From NCBI GenBank assembly GCA_947565475.1, contig CANOGI010000094.1:1-8066 (forward strand): DNA of 8,066 bases. The letters run 5' to 3'. The notes under the pieces were generated by a model, which did not search any database, was not told where the DNA came from, and worked only from the letters and a program-made list of their open reading frames with translations. The number at the start of each line of letters is the position of its first letter. Within the stretch, counting starts at the first letter, position 1. Position numbers and translations under genes: made by a program. Of this stretch, positions 5,496 to 8,066 are shown in pieces. The DNA comes from an uncultured Eubacteriaceae bacterium. GTDB lineage: Bacteria > Bacillota > Clostridia > Lachnospirales > CAG-274.

Positions 5496-6484
5496 TGGAA
5501 CATGAGAAAATACAGATAGATAATGAGTTTATATCAGAAGTATTCGGTAAATTTGATGAGAATATCAAAAAACTTGAGAACGCTTTTTCAGTATCTATAG
5601 TAAACAGAGATGATGGCATAATAATCTCTGGTAAAGATAAAGACATTCAGATAGCTAAAAAAGTTTTATATGCCATAACTGAAACAGCGAATAAAGGTGA
5701 GATAATAGATGAGCAAAAAATAAATTATTATATTTCGGAATTAAAAGAAAAATCCGTAGAGGAAATTCAGGAAATAAACAATGACTTTATATGTATGACA
5801 ATTTCTGGCAGACCAGTAAAACCAAAAACCCTTGGACAAAAAAAGTATACGGATAAAATAAAAAACAACACTATCGTTTTCGGAGTTGGCCCCGCCGGAA
5901 CAGGTAAAACCTATCTCGCGATGGCAATGGCTGTAACAGCGTTTAAAAATAACGACGTAAATCGAATAATCTTAACCAGACCCGCGATAGAGGCAGGAGA
6001 GAATTTGGGTTTTCTCCCTGGCGATATGCAACAGAAAGTTGATCCGTATTTAAGACCGTTATATGATGCCTTATATGAGATAATGGGAGCGGATCAATTC
6101 CAAAAAAATATTGAGAAAGGCGCTATAGAAGTGGCCCCTCTCGCGTATATGAGAGGAAGAACTCTTGATAATTCATTTATAGTCCTTGATGAGGCCCAGA
6201 ATACTACACCCGAGCAAATGAAAATGTTCTTAACAAGAATAGGATTCGGCTCAAAAGCTGTAATAACAGGCGATATTACTCAAATCGACCTTCCCGGCGG
6301 AAAACGTTCCGGTCTTATTGAGTCCACAAAAATTCTACAGGGTATAGACGATATAGAAATAGTCACCCTGACAAATAAAGACGTAGTAAGACACCCTCTC
6401 GTTCAAAAAATAATAAACGCTTATGAGGTATATGAACAAAAAAAAGAAAAAAATCTAAAACCCATAAAGTCTAAAAATAAATAA
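5495..6484 (+). CDS. phoH: PhoH family P-loop ATPase
   Basis: A 329-aa cytoplasmic ATPase of the PhoH/PhoL family, related in fold to superfamily I helicases; its exact role is unsettled, with links to RNA metabolism. The N-terminal 90 or so residues form a small alpha/beta domain (IIISGKDKDIQIAKKVL) of KH-like appearance usual for this family. Walker A is GPAGTGKT (132-139, with K138 and T139), followed by LTRPAIEAGENLGFLPGD, a strong family signature. Walker B is VLDEAQN (230-236, D232 and E233), then AVITGDITQIDLP. All nucleotide-binding residues are intact and length is normal. AAAGGAG lies 11 nt before the start, which overlaps the yqfD stop by one base. The tail after about 300 is a lysine-rich extension. 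Confidence 0.96.
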   Translation: MEHEKIQIDNEFISEVFGKFDENIKKLENAFSVSIVNRDDGIIISGKDKDIQIAKKVLYAITETANKGEIIDEQKINYYISELKEKSVEEIQEINNDFICMTISGRPVKPKTLGQKKYTDKIKNNTIVFGVGPAGTGKTYLAMAMAVTAFKNNDVNRIILTRPAIEAGENLGFLPGDMQQKVDPYLRPLYDALYEIMGADQFQKNIEKGAIEVAPLAYMRGRTLDNSFIVLDEAQNTTPEQMKMFLTRIGFGSKAVITGDITQIDLPGGKRSGLIESTKILQGIDDIEIVTLTNKDVVRHPLVQKIINAYEVYEQKKEKNLKPIKSKNK

Positions 6485-6739
6485 TGATAATAAAACCGAA
6501 AAAAATTCTCAGAAGCGGCGATTTTACTTTTAAACTTAAACTTATCGAGAACTTTTTAGCAGTTCGTTATAAAAATTATTTTACACAAATTTTTATAAAA
6601 GTATTTTGAGCTGTTTTTGAGTTTTACGTGTTTTATTTTATAAAAACATTTTATTTACGGTGATTACAAAAGTAAAAATCGTGATTAAAACTTTACAATT
6701 TCAGGTTTATAAAATATTTTTTATTTTGACTTAATCTTT

Positions 6740-6745
6740 TATAAT
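6740..6745 (+). promoter_or_regulatory. pgpH: Candidate -10 box for pgpH
   Basis: TATAAT, 31 nt before the GTG start, would give a leader of about 25 nt. The DNA 16-18 nt upstream is T-rich with at most 3 matches to TTGACA, and the nearby TTGACT at 6726-6731 is only 8 nt away, too close to pair with it. Position and the long upstream gap are the main support. Confidence 0.3.
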
Positions 6746-6764
6746 TTTAATTATTGAAAACAAA

Positions 6765-6772
6765 AGAAGGGA
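6765..6772 (+). promoter_or_regulatory. pgpH: Ribosome-binding site fixing a GTG start for pgpH
   Basis: AGAAGGGA lies 4 nt before the GTG at 6777-6779, the only start codon in the pgpH frame with a suitable ribosome-binding site close by. The next in-frame ATG is at 6858, inside the first membrane helix. Confidence 0.7.
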
Positions 6773-6776
6773 TATT

Positions 6777-8066
6777 GTGCTAAAATTAAACCTAAAAAAA
6801 GAACAAATTATTAATATAACACTTGTTATAATCTCATATATAATAACAATAATTTGTATGATTTACGGAAATTACACCTCAGAGACAAATAATCTTCAAG
6901 TAGGCTCCGTAAGTCCTCAAAAATTTGTGGCTAAAGAAGAAATAAAAAATGATGTTGCGACACAGCGCAACATAGATAAAGCCCTTTCCGAGATGTCATC
7001 TCTTTATACGCAGGATTCGGCGGTACAAAAAAGAGTTACTGAAAACATAAACTCATTTTTCGACTATCTTGTCTCAAATTCAGATGCTTTAAAAAACGAT
7101 TATCAGAACTCATCCCACGAGCTCTCGTCAAAGATATATTTGTCATCAAATCAAATATATACCCTTATTAATATGAAAAAAGATGATTTTTATAAATTTA
7201 GGGATAATCTGATAAAAATAACCAATTCAGCGCTTGAACAGGGAATACGAGAGGATAACGAGGATAAAATATTAATCTACGTAAAAAGCGAGCTTTCCGA
7301 CCTTAATTTGTCATCACGGCTTTATGATATAGGTTATATAATAATCTCATCTGTTCTTGAGCCTAACCTTATAGTTGACGTAGACGCCACTGAAAAAGCG
7401 AAACAGGAAAAACTCGCCTCAATAGAACCTGTAATGGTTTTAAAAAATCAAAAAATAGTTGACGCCGGAGAAATAATAAACGAGGAAATATACTCTATTT
7501 TATACACAGGTGGTTATATACAAAAAAATACAATATTTGAAAATATAATTCCCTTAATCGGTATAGCGCTCATTATACTTTTTATTTATTTGTTAACGGT
7601 GTTTTATTTATATAGATTTCATATAAAACTTTATACGAGAAAAAATGAGGCTTTGCTTTTATTCTCATTATATATAATACTTACCGTTTCCGTGAAACTC
7701 CTGGCAAATGTGAATGTGCCCTATATGTTTATGCCTATATTGACTTTTACAATGCTCGCGGCGATGCTTTTGAATTACAGGCTCGCTATAATTTTGAATT
7801 TTTCCGTCTGTATCATTTATTACATAGCGTTCAATTTTAATACGGCTTTTTTAATATATTTTATAATAACTGGTATGTTCTCGGCGTTTATGGCAAATTA
7901 TTTAAAAAAATATAACCATATATTTAAAATAAGCCTAATAAGTTGTGTAATGGAAACATTAGTTATATTTGCGGTTACATTATATACAGATAAAAGTTTT
8001 GAACCTTCTTTAATACGAAATTTGTTTTACGCTTTTTTTAATGGGATAATAACAATAATTATATGC
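6777..8066 (+). CDS. pgpH: PgpH-type 7TM-HD cyclic-di-AMP phosphodiesterase, 3'-truncated by window edge
   Basis: PgpH-family proteins hydrolyse the second messenger cyclic-di-AMP with a cytoplasmic HD domain. The frame is open to the last base, showing 430 residues of a protein usually about 700 long, so the HD catalytic domain is not visible. Order: N-terminal TM helix about 12-30 (ITLVIISYIITIICMIYG), an extracytoplasmic 7TMR-HDED region about 33-255, then several helices of the 7TM bundle from about 256 onward. Within the extracellular part, VGSVSPQKFVAKEEIKND near the start and LEPNLIVDVDATEKAK followed by NQKIVDAGEIINEEIYSIL near the end are typical of this family. A GTG start is assigned from AGAAGGGA upstream. 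The position after yqfC-yqfD-phoH matches the conserved Firmicute order, where ybeY normally follows. Family assignment is firm; catalytic residues cannot be checked here. Confidence 0.92.
   Translation, partial: MLKLNLKKEQIINITLVIISYIITIICMIYGNYTSETNNLQVGSVSPQKFVAKEEIKNDVATQRNIDKALSEMSSLYTQDSAVQKRVTENINSFFDYLVSNSDALKNDYQNSSHELSSKIYLSSNQIYTLINMKKDDFYKFRDNLIKITNSALEQGIREDNEDKILIYVKSELSDLNLSSRLYDIGYIIISSVLEPNLIVDVDATEKAKQEKLASIEPVMVLKNQKIVDAGEIINEEIYSILYTGGYIQKNTIFENIIPLIGIALIILFIYLLTVFYLYRFHIKLYTRKNEALLLFSLYIILTVSVKLLANVNVPYMFMPILTFTMLAAMLLNYRLAIILNFSVCIIYYIAFNFNTAFLIYFIITGMFSAFMANYLKKYNHIFKISLISCVMETLVIFAVTLYTDKSFEPSLIRNLFYAFFNGIITIIIC

Larger units (their letters stand above)
6485..6776 (+). 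other. Intergenic gap between phoH and pgpH
   Basis: These 292 AT-rich bases contain no convincing gene. A perfect AT-only hairpin, TTATAAAAATT (6567-6577) with AATTTTTATAA (6588-6598) and a 10-nt loop, is visible but no clean T-run follows. A 41-codon frame (6484-6609) starts with an ATG overlapping the phoH stop but lacks a ribosome-binding site. A consensus TATAAT is at 6740-6745. In many Firmicutes phoH and pgpH lie close together, so the gap suggests separate control of pgpH. Confidence 0.5.

Noticed and set aside
4612..5646. Several minus-strand frames within yqfD and phoH
   Set aside because: Antisense shadows of long, well-identified genes; no ribosome-binding sites or domains were seen.
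6726..6745. TTGACT plus TATAAT as a complete sigma-A promoter for pgpH
   Set aside because: The two hexamers are only 8 nt apart instead of about 17, so they cannot be one promoter; only the -10 box is kept, at low confidence.

Overview
The window looks like chromosome of a low-GC, spore-forming Firmicute, most likely a clostridial species. The DNA is strongly AT-rich, ATA and AGA codons are common, ribosome-binding sites are of the GGAGG type, and the right half carries the conserved Firmicute cluster yqfC-yqfD-phoH-pgpH, whose first two members are sporulation proteins. No rRNA, tRNA, CRISPR array or phage gene is visible.

Region by region: (1) 1-851 is the 3' part of a cyclopropane-fatty-acid synthase gene on the plus strand, cut by the window edge. 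(2) 852-1547 has no credible gene. It holds two related short inverted-repeat elements (about 99 and 248 bp), each flanked by a short exact direct repeat, then a terminator-like hairpin, then a block with locally higher GC and strong dyad symmetry (1297-1476). (3) 1548-3696 is read on the minus strand, in transcription order: a small single-domain cupin, a DUF3006-type small protein and, after a 149-bp gap, a membrane sensor histidine kinase. No response regulator is present. (4) 3697-3864 is a divergent control region with an extended -10 promoter facing the cupin and a sigma-E-like promoter facing yqfC. (5) 3865-8066 is the plus-strand cluster yqfC, yqfD, phoH and the 5' part of pgpH, which runs off the right edge before its HD catalytic domain.

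How the genes fit together: YqfC and YqfD are mother-cell sporulation proteins in Bacillus subtilis, PhoH is a conserved cytoplasmic P-loop ATPase, and PgpH is a membrane cyclic-di-AMP phosphodiesterase. Their order here matches the conserved Firmicute order that normally continues into ybeY, dgkA and era. The minus-strand group looks like an accessory or sensory unit with unknown signal and output. cfa and the kinase gene converge, and the repeats have accumulated in the gap between their 3' ends.

I see no obviously new multi-gene system. The most interesting material is non-coding: the paired inverted-repeat elements, one of which appears to have inserted exactly at the cfa stop codon, and the structured block next to them.
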